From contig RHPI01000810.1 in the NCBI GenBank assembly GCA_009103225.1, positions 1,281,962-1,345,961 on the forward strand: a stretch of 64,000 bases of DNA, read 5' to 3'. The notes under the pieces are model-generated. The model was not told the DNA's origin and made no database searches. It saw only the letters and a list, made by a program, of their open reading frames with translations. Both the position numbers and the translations under genes were made by a program. Shown here piece by piece: positions 24,819-34,899 of this stretch. This stretch comes from Chlorokybus atmophyticus (Eukaryota; Streptophyta; Chlorokybophyceae; Chlorokybales; Chlorokybaceae). How positions within the stretch are numbered: position 1 is the first letter of the stretch; every line of letters begins with the position of its first letter.

Positions 24819-27800
24819 ATGTGGACGGCGAGAATGGCAGCAGCGGCGGCGATGACGGTTGGGAGGGCCGTTGGGCTGTGGTCGGCATGCTACACACCAG
24901 CTGCTACTCTCCAACGAGCTGCTCCACCGCTGCGCCGACTGGCTGCCGGGCGCCATGCACTGGCAAGCAGGCGAGGGGTTGCTGTGGTTGGGCGGCCGCT
25001 GGTGGCTGAGGCGTTTCCACGTGTCAGAAGAGCTGTGGGTGCCCGTGTCGTCGCCTCCGCTGCCGCTGTGTCCGCTGACAAGAAGGATGCCGCAGTCAAG
25101 CAGCAGCAAGACAGCAGGCTTGCAGCGCTTCGTGAGCAGATGAGCAAGGCCGGGGTGGATGCTTATATCATCCCCACTGAGGACGCGCATGCGGTGAGCA
25201 ATATCTACGTTAGGTCTGCGCGGAAGGCACAATTCGAGCGGAGTGCACAATTCAGGCACTTCGGCAATTATTGATTGTGCCTGTAACACGGACACACATG
25301 GCTGTCGTCTTCACAGATTTATATCAGCAGGTTTTGCGCATCGAGATAGTGTTTGACTCTAGGAGGTCAAGAGCTGTTGTTAAGGCGGTTTGCGTGCACA
25401 GCTTACATCAAGTGGTTTATCACATCACTGTCATTCTTTGATTGTCGTGTTGATTCAATGTGCATTGCACCATGTCGTCAGTGTGTCTTGAACAGACGAA
25501 GCGGAGTCGTGAAAGTACTGGTTCTATGTCAACTCCAGCTTTGTCTATTAGCATACGCTCATTTATGTACAAGCGTTTCCTTGTGTGCAGGATGCATGAC
25601 ATGTACTCATTTTGTCAGCACGCCCAACTTGCGCATGGCTGGCACATGTCTTATGCTCAGTGCAACTGATGAATGCAGCAATACGCTCCCGTGCAAAGCA
25701 CTGGCCGATGATTGTGGTTGAGACAATAGAACTTGCCTGTAGGTTGAACGGTCTACTGCAGTCCTGCTCCCTCAGAGGCCTCATTTGGTTGTATGTGCCA
25801 TTGCACGCATGCTGACGTCGCACCTTGTTGTACAGTCACGCAGTCTGTTTGCTGCTGCAATGCTAGGTTGAGCTTGACAATGGTTTGTTTGCCAACAGAG
25901 TGAATACAGTGCCTTACGCTATGCACGAAGGGCTTTCATCACGCGATTCACAGGATCTGCTGGCACAGCTGTGGTGACGAAGGAGAAGGCAGCACTATGG
26001 ACAGACGGGCGATACTTCTTGCAGGTATGCTTATAGGAGGTTATCTCGAAGCTTCCTCTGTCGACATTCATCTATCAAGCCATTGGTTGCGCATTGAGTT
26101 GAGAGTCAGCTCATGACAATGTGCATGGTTGATTTCAAGACTGCTTGCAGGCGTCACAGCAGCTTGGCTCTCAGTGGACGCTTATGCGTGCGGGACAACC
26201 CGGAGTGCCCGACATGGCTGCCTGGCTGACAGATGTGCTGCCGAGTGGCAGCTCCGTTGGCATTGATCCGGTGTGTTAAGTGGTGTTGGCTGTGTGTATA
26301 TGTGGTGTGTGTTAGTAACAGAAGCTCATTATGTGTGCATCGCAGTTCTTGCATTCTGCTACAGCTGCACGCGAATTGCTTCAGAATCTTGAGGAGCACG
26401 GTTGCACACTGCTGCCGCTGCCGAACGGCAACTTGGTACGGTATTCTGGCAATTGCATGTTCAATCGCACGCTTCCATCAAGCGGTAGACATGCAACTTG
26501 TTGAGGCCCGTGACATTTGGTTGGCCTACGATGCGGACTGGACTGCATTGCTTGGGTGTTGTGCTGTCGTGGAGGATGTCGGTGGCATTGGCCACCAAGA
26601 GTAATCAACGGGGGACGCGCATCAAGGTTGCCAAATGTACGCGTGTCTCCCGTTGCTAGTCACTCTCGGTAGCCACTGCCACCGACATCGTCCAGGGCTT
26701 CTGCATGACGCGCCCAAGCAAGGCAGTTCAGCCGATAGCAAGCCATCCAAATGTTGGGCGGATGCCCTCAAAAAGTACTTGCGGCTCTATACCTTCGGGA
26801 ACCGAATGCAGACTGGGCCGGGCTAGGACTACAAGCTGATATGGTACATCCCACGCAGGTTGATGCTGTATGGGGAGAGGACATGCCTGCTGCGCCAGAC
26901 GCAGAGCTTCGCGTACATCCGGTTCAGTACGCAGGACAAACAGTTGAAGAGAAGGTGTGCGAGCATAGCTGCACAACCAACTTTGTGCTTGCTCAGTGCT
27001 GCTGATGAGTTTTCTGTATCATTCCCAGCTTCAATCCGTTCGTGGCAACATGAAAGAGACTGGGGCTGGGGCTCTCGTAGTCAGCATGTTGGACGAAGTT
27101 GCGTGGCTGTATAACCTGGTGAGTTTTGTGTGCACTCGTTTTTTGTGACTTACCCATCCTTGATAATGTGAGGTTATGAATTGGTTGCGCTGGTTGTCAA
27201 CTGACTCTGTAGTCATTTATATCTGGTTTTCGTCTGGTAGCGTGGAGGAGATGTCCCGCATTGTCCAGTTACCTACGCTTATGCAGTGGTGACAGCTTCG
27301 GGTGCATCCCTGTATGTAGACAAAGGCAAAGTGACGCCAGAAGTTGCCGAGCATCTGCAGGTGACCCTGTTGCTGTAAATACAATGGGCTTGCTCGTGCT
27401 TGCTAGACAATGCCAGTGTTTTGAAGGGGTTGTTGGTGGCAGGCAGCTGGTGTGAGTGTTCTTCCTTACGACACACTCCTGGTAGACATCAAGCAGTTGG
27501 CAGCCAGTTCAACCAAGGTACATAGTTTTCACTGGCTTCATTTGTTAACTACATCATGTGAACAGTGGAGTGCTGTACCTGCTGCCACTGGAATCAAGCA
27601 TATCAAACAATCAACCTTGTTCACAGCTGTTGCAAGCGCATATTGACGCCTTTTGTTTGCAACTTGCCTACCATCAACTGCAAGCTAAGCTTTATAGGGC
27701 AGCATTGCTTACAATTGATGGATTCACGCATAATCGTGTGTATTAGTCTGTTACACACGTAATTGCAATACATGCTTGTCACAGTAGACAGCATGTCAAT

Positions 27801-29542
27801 GTTGAACTAGTCATGCTTTGCAAGCACTACGACATGCAGACAACCATCACATGCATGCAGCACGTCATTGTACATTTGCGGATGTGAATCTCTTGCACCT
27901 TCCAGTATTGTAGCTAAGATGATTTGCATCTGGCTTGTGCAGTTGTGGATGGATCTAGCCAAAGTCAGCTTTGCAGTGTTTGCTACTGCTGAGTCTGGTT
28001 CTGAGGACGCCAAAAAGAAAGAAAAAGCAAAGGAGCGCCGCAAGATGGGCTCTCCGAATGGTGTGACCGATGGTGGTGATATCGTGCGCGCATCCCCAGT
28101 CATTGGTAAGTGTGCAGCTCACTCACGCAGAGTTGCTTGTTGGTGGGCTTGCGTGCGTGCATGTGTGCCCCTTTGTTGAGTTCCATGGTGCTGCTGCTGT
28201 GACCTTGGTGTGCGGTATGCTTGATCTGCAGCTACTTTTGATGCTATAAGCTCGCCTTATTGCATGTTTTGCAGCGTCAACTTCACCTATTACAATGGCC
28301 AAAGCAACAAAGAACGAAGCTGAGTTGGAAGGCATGCGAAAGGCGCATTTGCGCGATGCTGCTGCCCTAGCTAACTTTTGGGCATGGTTGGAGGCAGCTG
28401 TTACCAGTGGTGAACAACTCACTGAGGTTTGTAACCCTGCCGCGACGAATTGCTACAGCGCTTGCAATGGTGCATGCAAACACATTTGACCATTTGTCAA
28501 CAGTTTTCCGGGGTTGATGCCAGCCAGCTCAGCAGCATTTGAACAGGTGTACGTTGGTGAGCGCTTGGAACAGTTCAGGAGGGAGCAAGAAGGGTTCCTT
28601 GACACCTCATTTGACACCATAGCGGGGTCCGGACCAAATGGTGCAATCATTCACTACAGAGCAGAAGAAGGAACTTGCAGGATAGTGGATGACAAATTCC
28701 TGTTTTTGCTGGACAGCGGAGGGCAGTACACTGATGGTGAGCAATAGCTTGCTGACTAGTTGTGTGTTCTTATATGATTATGCTGGGCAGCAGAGAGAAC
28801 AACCATTGCAGCAGCCTCTAGCTTCAAATTGCTCGATTGTCTCACGCCTGGTGTCAGGCACAACTGATATCACACGGACGGCACATTTTGGCACTCCAAC
28901 GGACAGGGAGAAGGAGTGCTTCACGAGGGTGTTGCAGGGGCACATCGCGCTCGACAGTGCTGTTTTCCCTGAGCGGACTCCAGGGTTTGTTCTAGACGCC
29001 TTTGCGCGAGCTTCACTATGGAGCGCTGGCTTGGATTACCGCCATGGCACGGGGCATGGTGTTGGCGCAGCGCTCAATGTGCATGAAGGACCTCAGGTAC
29101 GATACATATCACTAGTAGAACAACTGCAGCAGCCAGCTCCGCATGCGGTATATGTGAATGCGTTTTGTGCGAAAACACACTCGTGTTGCTGCAGGGTATC
29201 AGTGCCAGGTATGGCAACCAAACGCCATTGGCAGCCGGGATGATCGTGAGCAATGAGCCCGGGTATTACGAGGACGGGGCGTTTGGCATCCGCATTGAGA
29301 ACTTGCTGGTGGTGAAGGAAGCCAACACGCCGAACCGCTTCGGCGGCACAACATACTTTGACTTTGAAAGGCTGACGTTCTGCCCAATCCAGACGAAGCT
29401 TTTGGCGCTAGAAATCATGTCGGAGTCTGAAGTTCAGTGGTTAAATGCCTATCACACGCAAGTGTGGGAAAAGGTTTCTCCGTTGATACAAGGTGACGCA
29501 CTCGAGTGGTTGCGGAGAAATACCCAGCCAGTTGCAAAATAG
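24819..29542 (+). CDS. Xaa-Pro aminopeptidase (aminopeptidase P, M24B), probably plastid-targeted
   Basis: About 13 exons. The start [15 protein letters not shown] leads a roughly 90-residue Ala/Arg-rich, acid-poor leader that looks like a transit peptide. Then come creatinase-like N-domains ([54 protein letters not shown]) and the pita-bread catalytic domain. The metal ligands are visible: Asp in [10 protein letters not shown] and Asp in GTTDITRT, His in HGTGHGVG, Glu in [10 protein letters not shown] and Glu in GIRIENLL. The C-terminus [10 protein letters not shown] is followed by TAG. It removes the N-terminal residue before proline, using two metal ions. A Lys/Glu-rich insert ([13 protein letters not shown]) lies before the catalytic domain. 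The large intron 26435-26859 is a foldback. A partial dead copy lies at 37372-38217. Confidence 0.92.
26435..26859. repeat. Intron-spanning foldback (long imperfect hairpin)
   Basis: The intron between exons ending ...PNGNL and starting VDAVWGED folds on itself around an apex at about 26621-26640. Inner stem: aacgggggacgcgc against gcgtgtctcccgtt. Middle: gatgtcggtggca (26575-26587) against tgccaccgacatc (26677-26689). Outer: gcattgcttggg against cccaagcaaggc, then tgacatttggttggcc against its imperfect complement near 26750. Pairing weakens but continues outward, so most of the intron is one hairpin. It could be a MITE-like insertion or a small-RNA precursor. Confidence 0.75.
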
Positions 29543-29724
29543 AGTTCTTGCCATAACTTGTAGGGTTAGTCACATAGACACTAGATGTTAGTTGGACCAA
29601 CTGTGTAGTGTTTAGTGCACTGGGGACCTCAACTTGTTAATCTTAATTGTTGTGTTGTGTTTGCCAAAGGTGTGTGGCTGTCGTTCTTGTTCTCTTTACA
29701 TACTGCAAGTATGACCATCGATAA

Positions 29725-32239
29725 TCACGAGTCTATTGCTGCCGCCAATGCAGTATCTACAATCAACCTAGGCACTCTCTTCACCACCATGTCAATAGGA
29801 ATTGCAAAATTGGCGTCGGAAGACATGCCAGTCCCTGTTCAACGCAAAACGCTCAGATGGTTGTCTGCGCATACACTGGTATCACATGGACAGATGCCAA
29901 GAATGCATTGAATTGCCATCACCATCCAGGATAAGATTCACCTTGACGTGTGAAGGTTGCGGTGTTGACGCCAATCACTCGCCCAAATGAGTCCAGAGGC
30001 CCTGCATGTAAAGCACACCCCAGGTTGAACACAAGCTAGACCTTGTATAAGACTGCTGTTCTGCCAACAAGCACAGACGTACCGGCATTGATTGCTGCAT
30101 CGGTTTGGATGGCACCAGGGATGGCCCTTCCAGTAGGCGATGGTATGTTCCTTTTCAACCCGCTAACAACCTGCTTTCATGGCCAGGACATGAGGTGAGG
30201 TTGCAGGACACATGGAAAAAGTTGGCAACAGGCAAGCAGTAACAAGAATGAACCGCACCCCAACAGTTAGCGTGTGGTCGAACCCGTAAGGGTTGTTGAG
30301 AGCATAGCAAGTCTGTCCCACGCAACATCCAAGGAAGTTCCCACTCGTGCAGGCACCACAGCGTCAGCAGGCGCATCAATCTGAGTTGCATACGAGTTCA
30401 TCAGCAATGTGCGTAGTCCGAGATGGAACTACCAACGCACACACTACAACGCGCATTGCATCACCCTACTGCCATGGTGCCATGGTGTTTTATACACGTC
30501 ACATGATGCGCGCAGTCGCAATGTGGAGGGTGTGGATCACGACGCTGGGCTTACCACACCTTCAACACGTGATCATTGCAGGGATCGGTACCCACTATGG
30601 ATGCTTCGTAAATCTGGAACTTCTTGTCTTTGCCCAACATAGTAACCTAACAGCCGGTTGAAATTCAGTGATCGTTGTGATAAGCAATGACACCAAGGAG
30701 TGTCCACATAACACCACATACCCCTGCAGAATACAGCATGCAAGCTGAACATACATAACATACACATCAAGTGTCCGCTTACTCTTCTTCTTTGCCTCCC
30801 TGTACTATCCATAGCCAGCTTTGGTAGTTTGTCACTTTGCAGGCAGATGCAGTTGGCTGCCCTCATATGACAATGAAACTCTTAACTTTGACACATGTGA
30901 CATCCGGATAGCACAAAAAAGGCCACAACGTGATAGAGTGAAGTTGCACATACACACTCACAACGTGTCCAAATCTGTCGCAAACAAAACCGGACCCGAC
31001 TGCCTCCTGTCGCTCTTCAACACTCCCGTCCGCCCGCTCGTAGTCCGTCACCGACACCTCGGAGCTGGTGGCATCCTGCAAGACGCTAAAGTTCACAACC
31101 AGCTTGTGCTGTTTTCTTTCTTCGTGCGTATGAGGAATTGAGATGCATCCACCAACAGCATTGCAGCTGCCGGAGCTTCCATCAATAACAACCCATGCAC
31201 ACATTGTAGTCGTGCACAACAACGTGAACAACACGAACAGCGTGGACAACACTGCGGCAGCATGGCAACATGGTACTCGACAAACATCACATCGCACATG
31301 TTGCATGCATCCATGAGTATATGTTGTGTCAAGAATCAGCTCACACACACCTCGAACACTCTGACTGCAGGCTCGTCCTCTGCGGTCAGATTGTAGTCGA
31401 CCGCGGCGAGAGCATGCTGACTATGGTCAGCTAACCGAGTGACGCCGGTCAGCAAGACCGCGGTGGCGCCCAACGCTGCGCAACGTGTAATTGAAGCAGT
31501 AACCGAGCTACTTCTCTGGCCCTGGAGGGAATGAACATACCAGTTGGAGGAACACTACTGCAGATGTCATGTGGCAATCGACATTTTGACTTCATCAAAA
31601 ACGCATGCCAAGAAACAAGAACAATGCACACACAATGCACATAACAATCCTATGGTCAGAAAGACTTGACCCTTTTCTACTAAGAATGTTCAAAGCCTCA
31701 TGAAGCAATACGGAGCAGCAGTGGTGGCAGTGTTCAAGGGGCTGAACATAACATCACAGCAGTGCTGCAGCTCTGTACAGGATGGTGTGTGAACTCGAGC
31801 TACTGTTGCTGCAGTCCACTACTATGTTACAAAGATTGTGATGTTATGTTGCGTGTACCTGGACACGGCATGCAAGCTGTAGCTACAGCTTGCATGCATG
31901 CGCTCACCAGGCGGATGTGCTTCATGTTGCGCATGGCGGTCAGTTGCATGTAAGGCTTAAGCACAATCATGTCATTGCTACGCTGCAAGTGTAGTTCAAA
32001 GGTTTTGTTCAGTGTTATTGTTGATACACAGCCAACCATCAAACAAATTAAACAAAGCAACCTAAGCACACAGTCTCACAGCTGCAAGCATAGCAAGGCA
32101 ATGGCAGGCGGATCCACCTGCAGCTCCTCCTCAGCACCAGCGGCGGCGATAGTGGGGGCTGTGCTCCCTTTGACTCCATCCTGCTTCTTTGCCCACGCAA
32201 CTCCACGCCGGCCGGCCTCCACACTACCGCCGACGCAAT
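29725..32239 (-). pseudogene. Dead copy of DEG5-type thylakoid-lumen protease
   Basis: Collinear with the intact gene at 38403-40912. Lesions on the minus strand: the start codon is ATT instead of ATG (32237-32239), with a 2-nt insertion in the first exon; a 10-nt deletion at about 30820 removes the catalytic His codon of TNYHVVAK and shifts frame; about 22 nt is lost at about 30000, removing the Asn-Ser-Gly-Gly active-site serine; and a codon is lost in NDLAVLK. Recognisable remains include [53 protein letters not shown] and a terminal AAIDS then TGA. Loss of both His and Ser excludes protease activity. Confidence 0.88.
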
Positions 32240-32689
32240 TGTAGGGTTCAGGCCATAGGGGGCTTAGTTGCGTTGGGGTTTAGGATCAATGGATGCAGCA
32301 GTAAGCACTTAGAACAACCGAGTCACTCGTCTCAATCATAATCATGATTGTATTCACGAAACAATGCATGCATGCTGAAGCGTTTCTCACCTCAACGGGT
32401 CAGCGGATGATCGAAAATGTGAAGGTAAGCACCTTCGCTGGCGCCCGTGACCCACAAGACTCTGCCAGCATCAGGCCAGCCATCGTGATGGCGCCACTGA
32501 GGCTTGTTGATGAAGACGTGCGTCATCAGCCCGCTCAATGACTTACTGAACTGCACGACAGTGCCAATCAACACCCGCTCGTCGACCTCGCTGCCGTGCT
32601 CGATGAGCCTGGCCTCCAAACCGTACCGACTTCACCCGGTAACGCCGTGCCCCTCAGCGCGGCCTGCACGGAGACCTCAAAACATACAT

Positions 32690-33025
32690 TCACCAGTTGT
32701 AGAATTGTCTAACACTGCCAGTCAACACCCGCTCGTCGACCTCGCTGCCGTGCTCGATGAGCCTGGCCTCCAAACCGTTACCGACTTCACCCGGTAACGC
32801 CGTGCCCCTCAGCGCGGCCTGCACGATGCTGGCCTCTGCAGCGGCCACCGCCTCGACTTGCAGGTGCCCCAACCTACAAGCCACACCATCATGGTTGAAC
32901 AGGAAGACCATCATCGGGTCTCCTTCCCCGAGGCGCCCTTCCTCGGCGACATGGTTGATGAAGTCCAGGGTGGCGGGACTCAAGTCCCGCTGCCATGCGA
33001 GGTCCTCGCCGCCCACGGTGGCCAT
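32690..33025 (-). CDS. Unrecognised ORF in left palindrome arm
   Basis: Begins MATVGGEDLAWQ (ATG at 33025), continues ATLDFINHVAEEGRLGEGD and FLFNHDGVACRLGH, and ends VRQFYNW. It is the mirror of 33360-33695. The second tandem copy of its last segment continues on the same strand at 32392-32619 with GSEVDERVLIGTVVQF and WRHHDGWPDAGRVLWVTGA. No known family is recognised. An open frame kept in both arms suggests an origin from a coding gene, perhaps a duplicated exon set. Confidence 0.35.
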   Translation of the reverse strand: MATVGGEDLAWQRDLSPATLDFINHVAEEGRLGEGDPMMVFLFNHDGVACRLGHLQVEAVAAAEASIVQAALRGTALPGEVGNGLEARLIEHGSEVDERVLTGSVRQFYNW

Positions 33026-33359
33026 CTTCTCTTCACAAGGCGACCGACAACGCTCCTCCTCTCTGCACCCACTTGGCCGCCGTCACCTCCAACCCCTCCC
33101 TCCTCCTTCTCTACCACCACCGCCGCCGCCCTGGCCGAAGAGCTGCCAGGGCTTGAAGCCGTCCTGTGCTGCAGGAGACCAACTGGTGAATGTATGTTTT
33201 GAGGTCTCCAGCAGCACAGGACGGCTTCAAGCCCTGGCAGCTCTTCGGCCAGGGCGGCGGCGGTGGTGGTAGAGAAGGAGGAAGAGAGGGAGGGGTAGGA
33301 GGGGGCGGCGGCCAAATGGGTGCAGAAAGGTGCGTTGTCGGTCGCCTTGTGTAGAGAAG

Positions 33360-33695
33360 ATGGCCACCGTGGGCGGCGAGGACCTCGCATGGCAGCAGGA
33401 CTTGAGTCCCGCCACCCTGGACTTCATCAACCATGTCGCCGAGGAAGGGCGCCTCGGGGAAGGAGACCCGATGATGGTCTTCCTGTTCAACCATGATGGT
33501 GTGGCTTGTAGGTTGGGGCACCTGCAAGTCGAGGCGGTGGCCGCTGCAGAGGCCAGCATCGTGCAGGCCGCGCTGAGGGGCACGGCGTTACCGGGTGAAG
33601 TCGGTAACGGTTTGGAGGCCAGGCTCATCGAGCACGGCAGCGAGGTCGACGAGCGGGTGTTGACTGGCAGTGTTAGACAATTCTACAACTGGTGA
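33360..33695 (+). CDS. Unrecognised ORF in right palindrome arm
   Basis: An ATG at 33360 opens a 111-codon frame, MATVGGEDLAWQQDLS to VRQFYNW, nearly identical to its left-arm mirror (one difference is Q for R at position 13). After the junction module, a second in-frame block at 33766-34002 repeats ARLIEHGSEVDERVL and continues SKSLSGLMTHVFINKPQWRH to a stop. The two blocks may be parts of one protein split by the duplication. There is no recognisable domain or signal peptide. Confidence 0.4.
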   Translation: MATVGGEDLAWQQDLSPATLDFINHVAEEGRLGEGDPMMVFLFNHDGVACRLGHLQVEAVAAAEASIVQAALRGTALPGEVGNGLEARLIEHGSEVDERVLTGSVRQFYNW

Positions 33696-34002
33696 ATGTA
33701 TGTTTTGAGGTCTCCGTGCAGGCCGCGCTGAGGGGCACGGCGTTACCGGGTGAAGTCGGTACGGTTTGGAGGCCAGGCTCATCGAGCACGGCAGCGAGGT
33801 CGACGAGCGGGTGTTGATTGGCACTGTCGTGCAGTTCAGTAAGTCATTGAGCGGGCTGATGACGCACGTCTTCATCAACAAGCCTCAGTGGCGCCATCAC
33901 GATGGCTGGCCTGATGCTGGCAGAGTCTTGTGGGTCACGGGCGCCAGCGAAGGTGCTTACCTTCACATTTTTGATCTTCCGCTGACCCATTGGAGATCAT
34001 AA

Positions 34003-34899
34003 CCAGTTGTTTTTTTTTTTTGCTGAATGATTTCCCAGACATCATGCGGTGGCGGCGGCGGCGGGGGAGAGAGGAGGGCGACAAGGAGCAGGAGGCTGAG
34101 AGGGATAGGCTGGCTTCAAGCTGCTGCTGTCAACGGAACAAGGGGGCTTGCGCATCAGAAAAGTACGTCGCCTTTGCAACTCGAAAAGCTAGCGATCTCT
34201 CCATGCATGCTGCTTGCAGCAGGCAGTAGCCTGCATGCAGCTGTCTCTCAAGCTAGCTTGACTGTTTGAGAAAAGCAAAGTACTTTGAGCGTTCACGCCA
34301 CGCTTGTGTGCTCAGATGGGTTGTTTGCTTGGTGTTTGCTGTCGCTGCTGCTGCCTGCTTCACCAACGGCATTGCACATAGGTCATTTAGTGCATAGTGA
34401 TAGGTTGGCACCGGGTGTAGTGTCAGTGTATTGTGTTGCTTGCGGTATTGCCTTGCTAGCTTGTGTGTGACTGTGACTGTGACTGTTGGCTGCTGTGAGC
34501 ACGGACCGCATGCTTGCTTGCACTCTTGCAAATATGACTTATACCCTATGCATGCTGCTTCCAGCATGCAGGAATCAACATGCATGGAGAGAACGCCAGC
34601 ATGCATGCAGCTGTCCGTCAAGCAAACTCGGGCTTAAAGGCAAACCAGTCCGAGGTTTTGGTCGATGAGGTAGTAGCGGTTGGTAACTTGTACATCCTGG
34701 ACAAGGTCACACCTACTCAGACATCAGAAACAACTGCAATGCATGCACCGGATGTTGCGGGCACAACATTGTTGAGATACAGCGTCAACGTATCGCTAGT
34801 ACCATTAGTAGCAGGAAGTCGTTTCAAGATCAGCGCTGTTGCAGCACACCGCCAGAGCAAACTTACAGCCTAGTGTATGTGTTGCAGTTCTCGCATGGG
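34003..34899. other. Spacer before the second tandem block
   Basis: Begins with a 13-nt T run (34008-34020) and a CGG-rich patch. Two diverged direct repeats, catgcatgctgcttgcagca near 34202 and catgcatgctgcttccagca near 34546, both continue into catgcagctgtc. No gene is supported. The helicase exons 1-3 that should lie here in the duplicated block are absent or unrecognisable. Confidence 0.4.

Larger units (their letters stand above)
32393..33993. repeat. Large inverted repeat, arms about 0.79 kb, 24-bp spacer
   Basis: Left arm 32393-33179, right arm 33204-33993, spacer 33180-33203 (caactggtgaatgtatgttt plus 4 nt). The arms are nearly identical over their length but differ at scattered positions, for example cccgctgcc against cctgctgcc near 32985/33395. 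They are therefore not a single molecule read twice. Within each arm a segment encoding ARLIEHGSEVDERVL is tandemly duplicated, and a junction module (gagacctcaaaacatacatt plus caccagtt, or its complement) recurs at about 32670, 33180-33206 and 33690. The repeat lies between the two tandem blocks. Its transcript would form a long double-stranded RNA. Confidence 0.93.

Noticed and set aside
32393-33993. Inverted repeat as a sequencing hairpin artefact
   Set aside because: The arms differ by scattered substitutions and small indels, which a re-read of one molecule would not give in this pattern; long reads should still confirm it.
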